This document shows, piece after piece, positions 56,701 to 62,212 of a stretch of 64,000 bases of DNA (the stretch's first letter is position 1; each line of letters starts with the position of its first letter). The stretch spans positions 25,471,051 through 25,535,050 of the forward strand of contig CM034391.1 of assembly GCA_019925095.2 (NCBI GenBank), in the 5' to 3' direction. This DNA comes from Dendrolimus kikuchii (lineage: Eukaryota > Arthropoda > Insecta > Lepidoptera > Lasiocampidae). The translations under genes were made by a program, and so were the position numbers. The notes under the pieces were generated by a model. It ran no database searches and had not been told where the DNA came from. It was given only the letters and a program-made list of their open reading frames with translations.

Positions 56701-59700
56701 ATCATGCATTCTTTCCACATGCCCGAACCACCGGAGCATTCCTTACTTACTTACATTACAAGTATGTGATTAATATATGCATCGCCGGACGGTGTGTGGC
56801 GGACTGCACCGCTCACAGCGCTCTCCTTCTCCCCGATGGAACCGGTTGGTTTTAACCCAATACGAGTACAAATTAACAGCAAAAAGAATCAGACAGTTCT
56901 CACTATCGTATCGCTTTAGTTCCGATACAATATCGTGCCAGTACCGGTTCGTCGAAAATAATAGTTAACTGAAACAACATAAACTAACAGCAAATTAGTA
57001 CTGGCTGGCGAGATTTTTTACTATTTGATCACGTTCAAGTTAACGCATTTTTGAATGGGAATGAGTTAGCGCAGTCTCGTGAGCATGAAGTGAAATATAA
57101 ATTGTGCCATACAAAATTGCGTTAACTTGCATGTGATTGTGCGGTAAATAAACTCGACTAAGTAGTACACATATTGCGATATTTGATCGGATCGAGACCG
57201 GAACGAGATTGAACCGTGAACAGCATTAGTGTGAATCAAGCTTTATATATTGTAGCTTTACCACGTTGAAAATGAATTGTTTTATGTAATGAGTTATTTG
57301 TGTTTCAGAACATACGTCAGAAATTCGTACACGTATCACCTCAGCGAGATATTCTACACGATTGTGAATGAATACACCGACTGGGAAAGAACGGTAGAGG
57401 TTTGTTTGGTTATAAACGTAGTACTGTGATAGACATACATAATAATAAAGGAGTAATAATAAAAGCCCATAAATATCCCACTGCTGGGCTCGGGCCCTTC
57501 ATTATAGGGGAACGGACGCCACGCTTCTTCAAGGCTGCTTGGCAGGTTTGACATATCGGTTATCTGGCTGTGTAGGTTGCATCACGATTGTAGCCGCAGA
57601 CGTCCGATCACCACGGCGGCCGTTCGCAAATGATAGGCAAGCGCGCCGCTTCTAGTCGGGGCCCCCGTGTTTCCCTCCGCGCATACCTCGCCTCACCTCA
57701 CCGCGACACGTGTAATCGTTCAAATGCGCTTATTGTTATTAAATGTTATATTTTGTTTAGCAGCTAAATGTGTGATGTAATATCAAATATTAATCACTAT
57801 TTTTATCCAATAAACATGCATTCCTGAACTGTAATTCAAACACAACAGTATTTATTTTCCACCTGAATACCTCCAAACGATGTTTTTCTTCACCATTGTT
57901 AGCACGTGGTAATGGTAACAATATGCAGGCTCGAACCCGCGCCCTTTGAGTTTGGGCCGCGTGCGCTAGCCATTACGCTACCACGACGTAATAAAGGAGT
58001 GGCGAGTCATAATTGTAGTGACGAGTCACCGTCTGCTCATTTTTTCCATGTTCCCCGAACATTGCGACGGGCAGACGCCATAGTCCACATAGCCCAAATC
58101 CCTAGTTCCACTAGCCGTTCAAGTCATTAGCCTTTTGTTCTCATTTCCTACAATAGTCCTGCACTGACCGGGGCTTGTCCTTAGGTGCATTACTATATGG
58201 CGTAGACAGGAATAATCGCCGGTCAGTGTCACGCCACATTTACATCAAATTTGTCAAGGGGCCACTCCGTGTTGGATAGGGTCTGAGCCCCTTTTATGGC
58301 CTGTGGTCTTTAATCGCCAACCGGATCGAATTCAGCTTTTTTGTTTGATAAAATAAATTATACTTAAATTAGAAATGCATTAATTAAAATGTACCTAACC
58401 TAACCAAATCATAATTTGCAGTAAACCTGCGAAAATTCGAAACGTGTTCTGGGACACATAGTAGAAGTGAAACTTCAACGGACAAGTAGAAAAACGAATT
58501 TCAACGGATAAGAGGCAAAACGAATCGCAACAAAATTTTAACTTGAAGTTTTACGGGCAAATTGTTAATGTACTGTCCAATTTGAAAATCTGCCCGTAAA
58601 ACTTCAAGTTAAAATTTTGTTGCGATTCGTTTTGCCACTTGTCCGTTGAAGTTTCATTTCTACTACGTATCCCAGCACACATTTCGATTATTCGCAGGTT
58701 TACTGCAAATTATGATTTGGTTAGGTTAGGTACATTGTAATGAATGCATTTTTTATTTAAACATATTTTATTTTATCCAACAATAAAACTGACTTCAATC
58801 CGGAGCCAAAAAACGTATCCATAGTCTACTCTAAAATTATGCCGCCTCTCACCACGTCTAGTTTAAATTGATGCCGCTCTTCCACGCGGCCGTAACGCTT
58901 TTTCGTGACAGAAAAATCCTAAGACCCCCCTTTATATAGAAGTTTCACTTCAAAAGTCTTATCTAAAGTGTCTGTTGTGTAAACACAGATAAGGTAAATA
59001 AAAAACATACATATCGTATAAATAACAGTTTACCCCGTTATTTAACAGATTTAATCAATTCTATTTCATCCAATCAAAACCACAATAGACGACCATAATA
59101 AATACATGCAAATCCACAGGGAGAGCTAGTCTGTCGCAATCACAATTTGATTCTGGATTACTTGTTCAAATAACATCAAGTCCCTTCGAATTAAATGAAC
59201 TTGTGAATCTTAAACGAGCCAATTTCGATCTTATTTCTTATGCGATACGATTCATTTCAGAATAACATTGGCGGGGGGTCATATGAGATTTTACCATATT
59301 TATTGATTTATACATAATAAATAAGTTAATAAATATTATATGAAACCCCGTTATATGGATGGTGGAGTGGTTGTCATCAAATATTAGCGTGTTATTAGTT
59401 ATACGAAATAAGTTTATATCGTTTTGACATTCAGCTGTAAAATTGTTTATTTTTATGTTGGTATCATTTCGTCTTTTTGAGCTTACTATCCGTGCAAGAA
59501 CGGAGAAATAATAGTTTCCTGCAGCAGGGCGGCCTGTCGTAAAAGGCGACAAAACAACCCACAGTCAGATGGTAGGCTATTTGCTACCACCCTTGTGTTC
59601 CGGCATTATTGACCAGGTTCCAGTCTCCCTTAAAAGAGCAGCAGCGCATTTGTAGCACCTTTGGTGTTACAAATGTCTATAGGCGATGGTAACCGCTTTC

Positions 59701-61673
59701 CAACAAGTAGGCTGTCTGCCTTTCTGCTGAACTCATGCAATAAAAAAAAGCTTAGTAATTTTTGTTTATTTTATAAATAAATTTATACGTGCAGGAACAG
59801 AGAAAGAATACAAATTCCTGCGTTGGGGCGGCCTGTCGTAAGAGGCGACAAAACAACCCACGGCAGGTGGTAGAGTATTTGCCCGCCTAGATGGCCACCA
59901 CCCCTAGTCTAGAGTATACCGCGTTAGCAACCTTGATTGTGTTCCGGCATTAGTGTCCAGGTTTCAGTCTCATCTACGAGTACGGCAGCACATTGGTAAT
60001 ACCTAGTATTGCAAATGGTTGTAGGCGACGGTAACCACTTTCCATCACAGTTGGACTAATAAGTAATTTAAATATAACCTAAATTAACTAAAAGTATTCA
60101 CACTAAAAAGTATCCATTAACACTTTTCTTATTGTCTCTATTAAGGGGAAGACACTTTGTTCATGTGTTCTTTATTTATTGGAATGATTTTCTTTTGCTT
60201 GAGTTCCGCCTGATGGAAAGCGGTTACCATCGCCTATAGACATTCGTAACACCAAAGGTGATATCAATGTGCTGCCGCTCTCTAAAGTGAGACTGGAACC
60301 TGGTCACTAATTCCGGAACACAACTCAAGGTTGTTATGGCGGCATATTATTTATTATATTAGATAATATCTTAAGAAATGTTTTACACTATCTTTATTGA
60401 GTATACGTGCATAGATTCTTTATATAATCCTTTGTCTACGAATAGCAGTATAGCCAAAGCTTCAACAAACAACCAAACACACTTCCACGTTGTATATAAA
60501 TAAATAAAGAATCAGCAGACAAACACACATATTGTATATTCCCAAATTAAGCAAGTTACGCTTGTGTTATGGGTAATATATAACGAATTACTCTGGGGTC
60601 GCTCCCAGACACCCAGACTATAGCAAATAACGTAAAACTCGTTTCCGATTTTTGAAGTGAAACTTCTATATAAAGGGGGATCTTAGGATTTTTCTGTCAC
60701 GAAAAAGCGTTACGGCCGCGTGCAAGAGCGGTATCAATTTAGACTAGACGTGGTGAGAGGCGGCATAATTTTAGAGTAGACTATGGATGCGTTTTTTGGT
60801 TCCGGATCGAATTCAGTTTTATTGTTTGATAAAATAATATATGTTTAAATAAAAAATGCATTCATTAAAATGTACCTAACCTGATCAAATCATAATTTTC
60901 AGTAAACCTGCGAAAAATCGAAATGTGTCCTGGGACATATAGTAGAAGTCAAACTTCAACGGACAAGTGGAAAAACGAATCGCAACAAAATTTTAACTTG
61001 ATGTTTTACGGGCAGATTGTTAATGTACTTGTCCAATTTGAAAACCTGTCCGTAAAACATCAAGTTAAAATTTTGTTGCCATTCGTTTTTCCACTTGTCC
61101 GTTGAAGTTTCACTTCTACTATGTGTCCCAGCACACATTTCGATTTTTTTACCATACCAGGAATCGAACCCAAACCTCTGCGTTGCAGTGAGGTAAGCCG
61201 ACAAAGACCCGCTCAACCACAGAGGCCGTCTTGATCTTCATACATGTTGTAACTTGAGTAAAAATTCATTGAAAATAAAAGTTTAAAAATGTATGAAAAG
61301 GTCGCGATTATTCCATAAAGAATCCCTATCCCTCCCTAAAGGATTGCAACGCGTTGCCTCCGCCCCTGGTGTTGCACATGTCTGTAGACACCGGTAACGA
61401 CATTTCGTAACATGGCCGTCTGCTTGTTTGCTAGCTAGTTATGCAATAAAAAAAGAATTAAGTAGAATGTGCTTTCAGAATCCAATAAATACAAGAGATG
61501 CCATGATATCAGCATTATCGGACGCACAGTACGTGGCTCCTCTAGTGCAAAGTGGTGATTTGCTGAGCGGAGGACCAAAGCCAACGTTGACTGAAGACGA
61601 AGGGCCACGAAGACCAACTAAGACGTACTTCTATGTATTCGATTATCAGACTAGGGACGGTTTTTACCCGCAG
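35200..61673 (+). CDS. Nlg: Neuroligin, cholinesterase-like synaptic adhesion protein (partial, exons 1-7)
   Basis: Joining 35200-35726, 36353-36570, 42515-42664, 50909-51109, 54277-54772, 57309-57399 and 61479-61673 gives one open frame of 626 codons with GT/AG at every junction. Neuroligins are type I membrane proteins of the postsynaptic side that bind neurexins through a non-catalytic esterase-fold ectodomain. Seen here: a hydrophobic signal segment (residues ~21-31), an acidic linker (~37-125), the domain start ([13 protein letters not shown]), [10 protein letters not shown] (~238), [25 protein letters not shown] (346-351) with Gly348 where esterases have the nucleophile Ser, [13 protein letters not shown], and [20 protein letters not shown]. 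The frame runs on past the window; the rest of the ectodomain, transmembrane helix and PDZ-binding tail are not here. Which insect paralogue it is cannot be settled. Confidence 0.9.
36353..36570 (+). CDS. Nlg: Neuroligin coding exon 2
   Basis: Acceptor TTCTTTGCAG|G completes the Arg codon of exon 1. Encodes [20 protein letters not shown], the conserved Cys-Pro-Gln (CPQKLPDL), a basic helix ([19 protein letters not shown]) and [14 protein letters not shown]. The two Cys fit the first disulphide of the cholinesterase fold; NQS is a possible N-glycosylation site. Donor A|GTAAGT, phase 1. Confidence 0.9.
36571..37837. other. Neuroligin intron 2, first part
   Basis: AT-rich. 36640-36860 holds text such as GTGACGTCACGAAATTTAGG and CTCCCACCTTTATCATAC that looks like an old repeat, but without a second copy. 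Intron 1 (35727-36352) is also empty. Confidence 0.4.
37838..38148 (+). mobile_element. Family A repeat in intron 2
   Basis: ATCCATGCAGGAACGG to CTCCTGCAATA. Full length, well preserved, same strand as the gene. Confidence 0.85.
38240..38294 (+). mobile_element. RTE-1 fragment
   Basis: GAAGCAAGTGAGGTGTGTAA to CGTGCCTACAC; no tail and no body. Confidence 0.65.
38596..39198 (+). mobile_element. RTE-1 LINE, longest open copy, 10-bp target duplication
   Basis: TATTTATTCC flanks it at 38586-38595 and 39199-39208. From 38707 a frame of 158 codons is open: [80 protein letters not shown] and the end PARELA, then the stop and (ATGT)n. The TYGSE.W motif and 3' microsatellite tail place it in or near the RTE clade. 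A TAG stop just upstream (LS*EAQ at 38678) closes the longer frame. The RT catalytic region is absent. Confidence 0.88.
39207..39319 (+). mobile_element. Helitron-like 3' end
   Basis: CTATAGACTTGAAATTTGGC, ACTGCACGCAAAACGGGCGG, TATCAGCTAG|T. The RTE-1 copy at 38596-39198 interrupts or abuts its 5' side. Confidence 0.45.
40015..40394 (+). pseudogene. CR1/Jockey-like LINE C-terminus
   Basis: [20 protein letters not shown], then after a shift [38 protein letters not shown] and [16 protein letters not shown], followed by a short 3' end with an A run at 40385. This is the usual end of CR1-group reverse transcriptases (W-N-SLP..VF...Y.L..FK..V). One frameshift near 40110. Confidence 0.75.
40459..40666. 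mobile_element. piggyBac-like MITE with TTAA-type target
   Basis: CCCTTCAGCTC at the left end and GTCTTAAGGG at the right; TTCA (40455-40458) precedes and TTAA (40667-40670) follows. It sits in the RTE-2 frame: removing it and one TTAA restores GTCGCTTAACGG, close to GTCGCTCAACGG in the copy at 8579. 208 bp, no transposase. Confidence 0.6.
40836..41215. other. Unassigned intron stretch
   Basis: No supportable feature. Confidence 0.4.
41216..41722 (+). mobile_element. Helitron-like element with ~450-bp core
   Basis: A|TCTATACTAATATTATAAGG at the left; the core (CTATTAATCATAGAATAAAT, CTACGACTTTGCAGAACACA, TTTATTTGTATCTTGGTATT) matches that of the composite elements at 26568-27332 and 30974-31735 in the opposite orientation. 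Ends near AATAAGTATTAG. It lacks the second head. Confidence 0.6.
41723..42416. other. Unassigned intron 2 stretch
   Basis: No supportable feature. 42230-42290 (TTGGACAATGTATCGGCACAG) faintly resembles 32205-32250. Confidence 0.35.
42417..42458 (+). other. Perfect 14-bp hairpin upstream of exon 3
   Basis: ATTCCTTCTCTTGT, 14-nt loop, ACAAGAGAAGGAAT. In the transcript it would enclose a pyrimidine-rich tract 56-98 nt before the exon 3 acceptor. Confidence 0.7.
42515..42664 (+). CDS. Nlg: Neuroligin coding exon 3
   Basis: Acceptor AATTGTTTCAG. Codes for [20 protein letters not shown], then [18 protein letters not shown] and [13 protein letters not shown], the central beta-strand and oxyanion-type HG region of the fold. 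Donor G|GTGAGT, phase 1. A 14-bp perfect hairpin (42417-42458) ends 56 nt before this exon. Confidence 0.9.
42762..42985 (-). mobile_element. PAL-1, diverged single arm
   Basis: GCGTTTCGGTCACTTTTTAG, CCGTGATAACGG, AATGTTAAAGTTATTATGTA and GGTTATTATTTATG follow the order of the PAL-1 left arm and spacer at 11937-12180. Considerably older. Confidence 0.55.
43289..43680. repeat. 160-bp tandem repeat, ~2.5 units, in intron 3
   Basis: ATGTTTGAA.AATCGACTACAA starts at 43289, 43449 and 43609, exactly 160 bp apart; TTCTCATGATTACTCATCAC and GCTCTCAGGACAATCAAATT recur in register. Units are ~95 percent alike. Confidence 0.9.
43690..44693. other. Unassigned intron 3 stretch
   Basis: About 1 kb with no supportable feature; 42986-43288 is likewise empty. 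Confidence 0.4.
44703..45294 (+). mobile_element. RTE-1 LINE copy with 9-bp target duplication
   Basis: AATTAAATG flanks it at 44694-44702 and 45295-45303. The longest RTE-1 coverage in the window: [40 protein letters not shown], then a deletion after EVRKRV shifts the frame; [19 protein letters not shown] to VVRAYPAS, after which the 3' end is lost into ATGTATA. Confidence 0.88.
45444..45660 (+). repeat. LINE 3'-end-like repeat
   Basis: CAAATTCAAATTCAAATTCA, GTTTTTATTCAAAATAAG and ACCGCTTCGCAACGTGTTGA, GAGAAGAAGCGACAAGAAAC. The last block resembles the PAL-1 spacer at 12165 and 15785, linking PAL-1 to a LINE-type 3' region. Confidence 0.45.
45661..46195. other. Unassigned intron 3 stretch
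   Basis: AT-rich; no supportable feature. Confidence 0.4.
46196..46704 (+). mobile_element. Older family A copy interrupted by a younger one
   Basis: GCCGCCATAATAATCTTGAG to TTCCGGCATT (46235), then resumes at AGTGGTCAGGTTCCAGTCTC (46563) to CTCATGCAATA plus A run. The missing middle is only the inserted copy, so the two pieces were one element. Confidence 0.75.
46253..46549 (+). mobile_element. Family A repeat nested in family A
   Basis: ATCCGTGCAGGAACGG to CTCCTGCAATAAAAAA with a ~25-bp internal deletion (AACCTTGCATTAGGTTGACC). Younger than its host copy by position. Confidence 0.8.
46862..47324 (+). mobile_element. Solo LTR, family G, with 4-bp target duplication
   Basis: TGTTACGACC...CTTGTAACA, 463 bp, flanked by ATAT at 46858-46861 and 47325-47328. 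Contains TTCTAATAAATTATATAG, a plausible polyadenylation region near the 3' end. Confidence 0.78.
47351..47570 (+). mobile_element. RTE-1 LINE copy with 11-bp target duplication
   Basis: AAATACAGATG flanks it at 47340-47350 and 47571-47581. Starts at the codon for CRSR of GRPRHTF; ends PARELA and (ATGT)n. Confidence 0.9.
47582..47983. other. Unassigned intron 3 stretch
   Basis: No supportable feature. Confidence 0.4.
47984..48296 (-). mobile_element. Family A repeat, full length
   Basis: T run, TATTGCAGGAGCCCAGCAG to CCGTTCCTGCGCGGATA. Confidence 0.85.
48408..48995 (+). pseudogene. Retroelement C-terminal domain (RPDG type), frameshifted
   Basis: The first frame reads [60 protein letters not shown] and [13 protein letters not shown] ~5-bp loss then shifts to [14 protein letters not shown] and [25 protein letters not shown]. 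After another gap it ends [20 protein letters not shown]. The order H-G-L, R-P-D-G, D-x-T, ETLGPW, IQR.N is that of the domain after RT in a widespread animal retroelement group. RPDG...D.T is reminiscent of restriction-like nucleases; that is inference. Confidence 0.7.
49082..49250 (+). pseudogene. RPDG-type retroelement C-terminus, copy facing 49893-50375
   Basis: Reads [37 protein letters not shown] and [11 protein letters not shown], then an AT-rich 3' tail. It pairs tail to tail with the inverted copy at 49893-50375. Confidence 0.7.
49269..49714 (-). mobile_element. RTE-1 LINE copy with 15-bp target duplication
   Basis: AATTTGTATATACAT at 49254-49268 and 49715-49729. A 143-codon frame is open on the minus strand ([40 protein letters not shown], to PARELA), including the [10 protein letters not shown] segment lost in some copies. 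Inserted between the two RPDG-type ends. Confidence 0.92.
49893..50375 (-). pseudogene. RPDG-type retroelement C-terminus, inverted and split by family A
   Basis: The minus strand reads [34 protein letters not shown] (50375-50263) and, after the family A copy, [18 protein letters not shown] (49935-49893). 49780-49892 is its AT-rich 3' tail. Confidence 0.7.
49951..50260 (+). mobile_element. Family A repeat, full length
   Basis: ATCCGTGCAGGAACGGAGTA to CTCCCGCAAAAAAAAAA. ACATT occurs on both sides (49936 region and 50261), with ~14 bp of extra text at the 5' side (TGGCCACTTC). Confidence 0.85.
50574..50858 (+). mobile_element. Family A repeat adjoining exon 4
   Basis: CTACAATTTCCTGCGGCC to TTCATGCAATAAG. 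The first ~25 bp are missing. Its end is 50 bp from the exon 4 acceptor. Confidence 0.82.
50909..51109 (+). CDS. Nlg: Neuroligin coding exon 4 (nucleophile elbow)
   Basis: Acceptor ACTTGTCAACAG. Encodes [20 protein letters not shown], then [20 protein letters not shown] and [19 protein letters not shown]. In active esterases the elbow reads GESAG; here it is G-H-G-S-G, so the catalytic Ser is Gly (residue 348). NIT is a sequon. Donor G|GTAAGC. A family A copy ends ~50 bp before the exon. Confidence 0.92.
51110..51716. other. Neuroligin intron 4, first part
   Basis: AT-rich. 51170-51430 has text such as CTAGGGTGGCGCAAAAAACC and GGCCATAAACCGATTTTTAT that may be an old mobile element, but no second copy is here. 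Confidence 0.4.
51717..51997 (+). mobile_element. Family A repeat with internal deletion
   Basis: ATCCGTGCAGGAACGG to TTCCTGCAATAAAAAA; about 40 bp (GGCATTAGTGACC...GTCTCC) are missing between GTGTTCC and TTAAGAGAGCAGC, including the B-box-like motif. Confidence 0.82.
52150..52345. other. GC-richer unassigned block in intron 4
   Basis: GGGCGGTACGACAGTGCCAC, GCCTTCTTAAGCGCAGTGG, CTAGTACTGTCCTGCCCCG. Probably mobile-element sequence, but not recognised. Confidence 0.3.
52380..52560 (+). pseudogene. LINE tail fragment (RTE-type)
   Basis: AATACAAGGGCTAGGGCGTA ... ATATCGTGCCGACCCCAAGT then AATTGGGATATGG; the GCCGACCCCAAGTAATTGGG phrase is a common end of lepidopteran RTE-like copies. No frame survives. 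Confidence 0.45.
52790..52945 (-). repeat. LINE 3'-end-like repeat with GCGAT hairpin
   Basis: ACACTTTATTGCACACCAAA, then GGCGGCCTTATCGCTCAAAG and CGATCTCTTTCAGGCAACCT. The same end text is at 61795-61836 and 63150-63198. ATCGCT..AGCGAT forms a small hairpin. On the minus strand it could be the 3' region of the LINE ending at 53120-53485. Confidence 0.5.
53120..53485 (-). pseudogene. LINE C-terminal fragment (CR1/Jockey-like)
   Basis: The minus-strand frame has [40 protein letters not shown] and [20 protein letters not shown]: the (Y)xNSFTV..V.LWN.LP...R...SLP.F pattern of CR1/Jockey reverse-transcriptase ends. Open for 106 codons. Upstream RT is absent. Confidence 0.65.
53505..53597. mobile_element. 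Short MITE or palindrome in intron 4
   Basis: CATTTAACC-GG-TTAAAATAAATTAATCG pairs with CGATTAATTTATTTTAA-CCACT-GGTTAAATG around a ~24-nt loop (17 + 9 paired bases). Outer ends GAATAGA and TATCC match weakly. No coding content. Confidence 0.65.
53821..53990 (+). mobile_element. Helitron-like 5' part
   Basis: TAATACTAATATTATAAATG then CGAAAGTAATTTTGTTTATC and CTGAAATTTGATATATGTAT; same head as 19790-20065 on the other strand. The 3' end is lost. Confidence 0.45.
54277..54772 (+). CDS. Nlg: Neuroligin coding exon 5
   Basis: Acceptor TTTTCACAG. The longest internal exon: [18 protein letters not shown], a Cys pair in [10 protein letters not shown] and IVDCLRDAS (third disulphide), [18 protein letters not shown], and [20 protein letters not shown], where the Glu corresponds to the acidic triad position of esterases, then [10 protein letters not shown]. 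Donor AG|GTATGA, phase 2. The stretch between the TDF and LLFG blocks (KKRSDSG) is a variable loop. Confidence 0.92.
54773..55829. other. Neuroligin intron 5, first part
   Basis: AT-rich; a ~40-bp scrap (TCTGTCGCAGGACCGATGAC at 55639) resembles RTE-2. No gene. Confidence 0.4.
55830..56096 (-). mobile_element. Family A repeat, diverged
   Basis: ACCGTTGCCTATGAAGATTT, AACCTGGCCACTAATACCGG, GCCCTACCACCTGGCTGTGA, AGGCCGCCTAACCGTAGGAA. Old copy without a recognisable A tail. Confidence 0.7.
56172..57242. mobile_element. Harbinger-like element, ~1.07 kb, in intron 5
   Basis: Terminal inverted repeats of ~55 bp: GGCTTGATACACACTATGAT...GTTCACGGATCAATCTCGCT on the left, and the reverse complement of GATTGAACCGTGAACAGCAT...GTGTGAATCAAGCT on the right. 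TTA flanks both sides (56169-56171 and 57243-57245), as in PIF/Harbinger insertions. The interior repeats a block (AGAATCAG..A.TTCTCAC, GTACCGG.TCGTCGAAAATAA) at about 56262-56345 and 56885-56965. An RTE-1 copy is inserted. No transposase frame. Confidence 0.75.
56431..56754 (-). mobile_element. RTE-1 LINE copy with 10-bp target duplication
   Basis: ATTACAAGTA at 56421-56430 and 56755-56764. Frame [20 protein letters not shown] to PARELA on the minus strand; an extra (CTTA)n at the 5' truncation point. Confidence 0.9.
57309..57399 (+). CDS. Nlg: Neuroligin coding exon 6
   Basis: Acceptor TTGTGTTTCAG. Only 91 bp: [20 protein letters not shown] then [10 protein letters not shown], a strongly conserved neuroligin block. 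Donor GAG|GTTTGT, phase 0, non-optimal at +3. A Harbinger-like element ends 66 bp before it. Confidence 0.9.
57451..57988 (-). mobile_element. tRNA-derived SINE (SINE-F), split
   Basis: Inverted relative to 27962-28250: 3' part at 57451-57588 (CATAAATATCCCACTGCTGG to GTTGCATCACGAT), 5' part at 57877-57988 (GTTTTTCTTCACCATTGTTA, B box GGCTCGAACCCGCG, GCCATTACGCTACCACGAC). A 288-bp element separates them. Confidence 0.8.
57589..57876. mobile_element. Insertion with 5-bp target duplication, possible solo LTR
   Basis: ACGAT flanks it at 57584-57588 and 57877-57881 (the last base of the second copy is part of the SINE). Starts TGTAGCCGCAGACG, contains CCAATAAACATGC (polyadenylation-like) and ends CCTCCAA, so a clean TG...CA pair is missing. 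Single copy in this window. Confidence 0.5.
57989..58317. other. Unassigned intron 6 stretch
   Basis: No supportable feature. Confidence 0.4.
58318..58945. mobile_element. PAL-2 palindromic element in intron 6
   Basis: Palindrome arms at 58318-58560 and 58590-58802: CGGATCGAATTCAG / CTGACTTCAATCCGG outside, AACTTGAAGTTTTACGGG / CCCGTAAAACTTCAAGTT inside, with a ~30-bp loop. The right side continues as single arm to CCCCCCTTTATATAGAAGTT. In the left arm the 26-bp unit (GACAAGTAGAAAAACGAATT / GATAAGAGGCAAAACGAATC) is doubled. Confidence 0.82.
58946..59486. other. Unassigned intron 6 stretch
   Basis: No supportable feature. Confidence 0.4.
59487..59749 (+). mobile_element. Family A repeat with internal deletion
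   Basis: ATCCGTGCAAGAACGGAG to CTCATGCAATA plus A run; ~60 bp around the GGTCTAGAGTATG block are missing. Confidence 0.8.
59785..60060 (+). mobile_element. Family A repeat, diverged subfamily, 3' end lost
   Basis: ATACGTGCAGGAACAGAG to CACTTTCCATCACAGTTGG; it shares GGCAGCACATTGG with 20428-20669. Follows the previous copy head-to-tail after ~35 bp. Confidence 0.75.
60209..60345 (-). mobile_element. Family A repeat fragment
   Basis: GCCTGATGGAAAGCGGTTAC to GTTGTTATGGCGGCATA; both ends missing. Confidence 0.7.
60500..61231 (-). mobile_element. tRNA-derived SINE (SINE-D), split by PAL-2
   Basis: 3' part 60500-60646 (CAGCAGACAAACACACATAT, GACACCCAGACTATAGC, TCGTTTCCGA) and 5' part 61147-61231 (ACCATACCAGGAATCGAACC, ACCACAGAGGCCGTC). 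CGATTTTT is present at both junctions. Confidence 0.82.
60648..61146. mobile_element. PAL-2 palindromic element, left arm complete
   Basis: Left arm from GAAGTGAAACTTCTATATAA through GCGTTACGGCCGCGTGCAAG and CGGAC..GTGGAAAAACGAAT to TTAACTTGATGTTTTACGGG; right arm CCGTAAAACATCAAGTTAAA to CAGCACACATTTCGATTTTT. The arm base differing from the other copies (GATG for GAAG) is matched by CATC on the other side. Inserted in SINE-D. Confidence 0.82.
61344..61453 (+). mobile_element. Family A-like 3' end adjoining exon 7
   Basis: CTGGTGTTGCACATGTCTGT, GGTAACGACATTTCG, GGCCGTCTGCTTGTTTGC, TTATGCAATAAAAAAAG. An old 3' fragment whose A run ends 25 bp before the exon 7 acceptor AG. Confidence 0.6.
61479..61673 (+). 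CDS. Nlg: Neuroligin coding exon 7
   Basis: Acceptor GTGCTTTCAG. Codes for [40 protein letters not shown] and [18 protein letters not shown]; exactly 65 codons, phase 0 both sides. Donor CAG|GTAGGT. The next exon, expected to begin with the block ending GEELPY/GEDLPY, is not found before 64000. Confidence 0.9.
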
Positions 61674-61699
61674 GTAGGTAACATTACTTTATAATGTCT

Positions 61700-61850
61700 T
61701 AGTAGATAGATAGAAAACTCTTTATTGTTCACCACATACACATAAAATAAACAATTTACAGTAGTCACATTTAACCATTAAAAGTAGGAGCAAAGGGCGG
61801 CCTTATCGCTTTAGAGCGATCTCTTCCAGATAACTCGGGCTATGGATTTT
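61700..61850 (-). repeat. LINE 3'-end-like repeat with GCGAT hairpin
   Basis: AACTCTTTATTGTTCACCAC ... GGGCGGCCTTATCGCTTTAG then AGCGATCTCTTCCAG. Same family as 52790-52945. Confidence 0.5.
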
Positions 61851-61892
61851 ATCAACGGGAGATTCGCAAGTGTATGACAGTGGTGTGCAAAT

Positions 61893-62006
<114 letters not shown>

Positions 62007-62212
62007 GGATATATAAATATTACACAATACATATACCTACAATGAATAAAAAATAGAGAATAAACAATAACACATATTAATATTATGTATATACTAATAT
62101 ATACATCATTAATATGTGTATAGCAACAGCAATAGCTATACAATATTAATAATAATATTAATACATAATATATTGATATTATATATACTAATATACATAA
62201 TATTAATATACA

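Noticed and set aside
60923..61216. Similar frames on both strands (FENLxVKxQVKILL...)
   Set aside because: They arise from the palindromic symmetry of PAL-2, not from coding selection.
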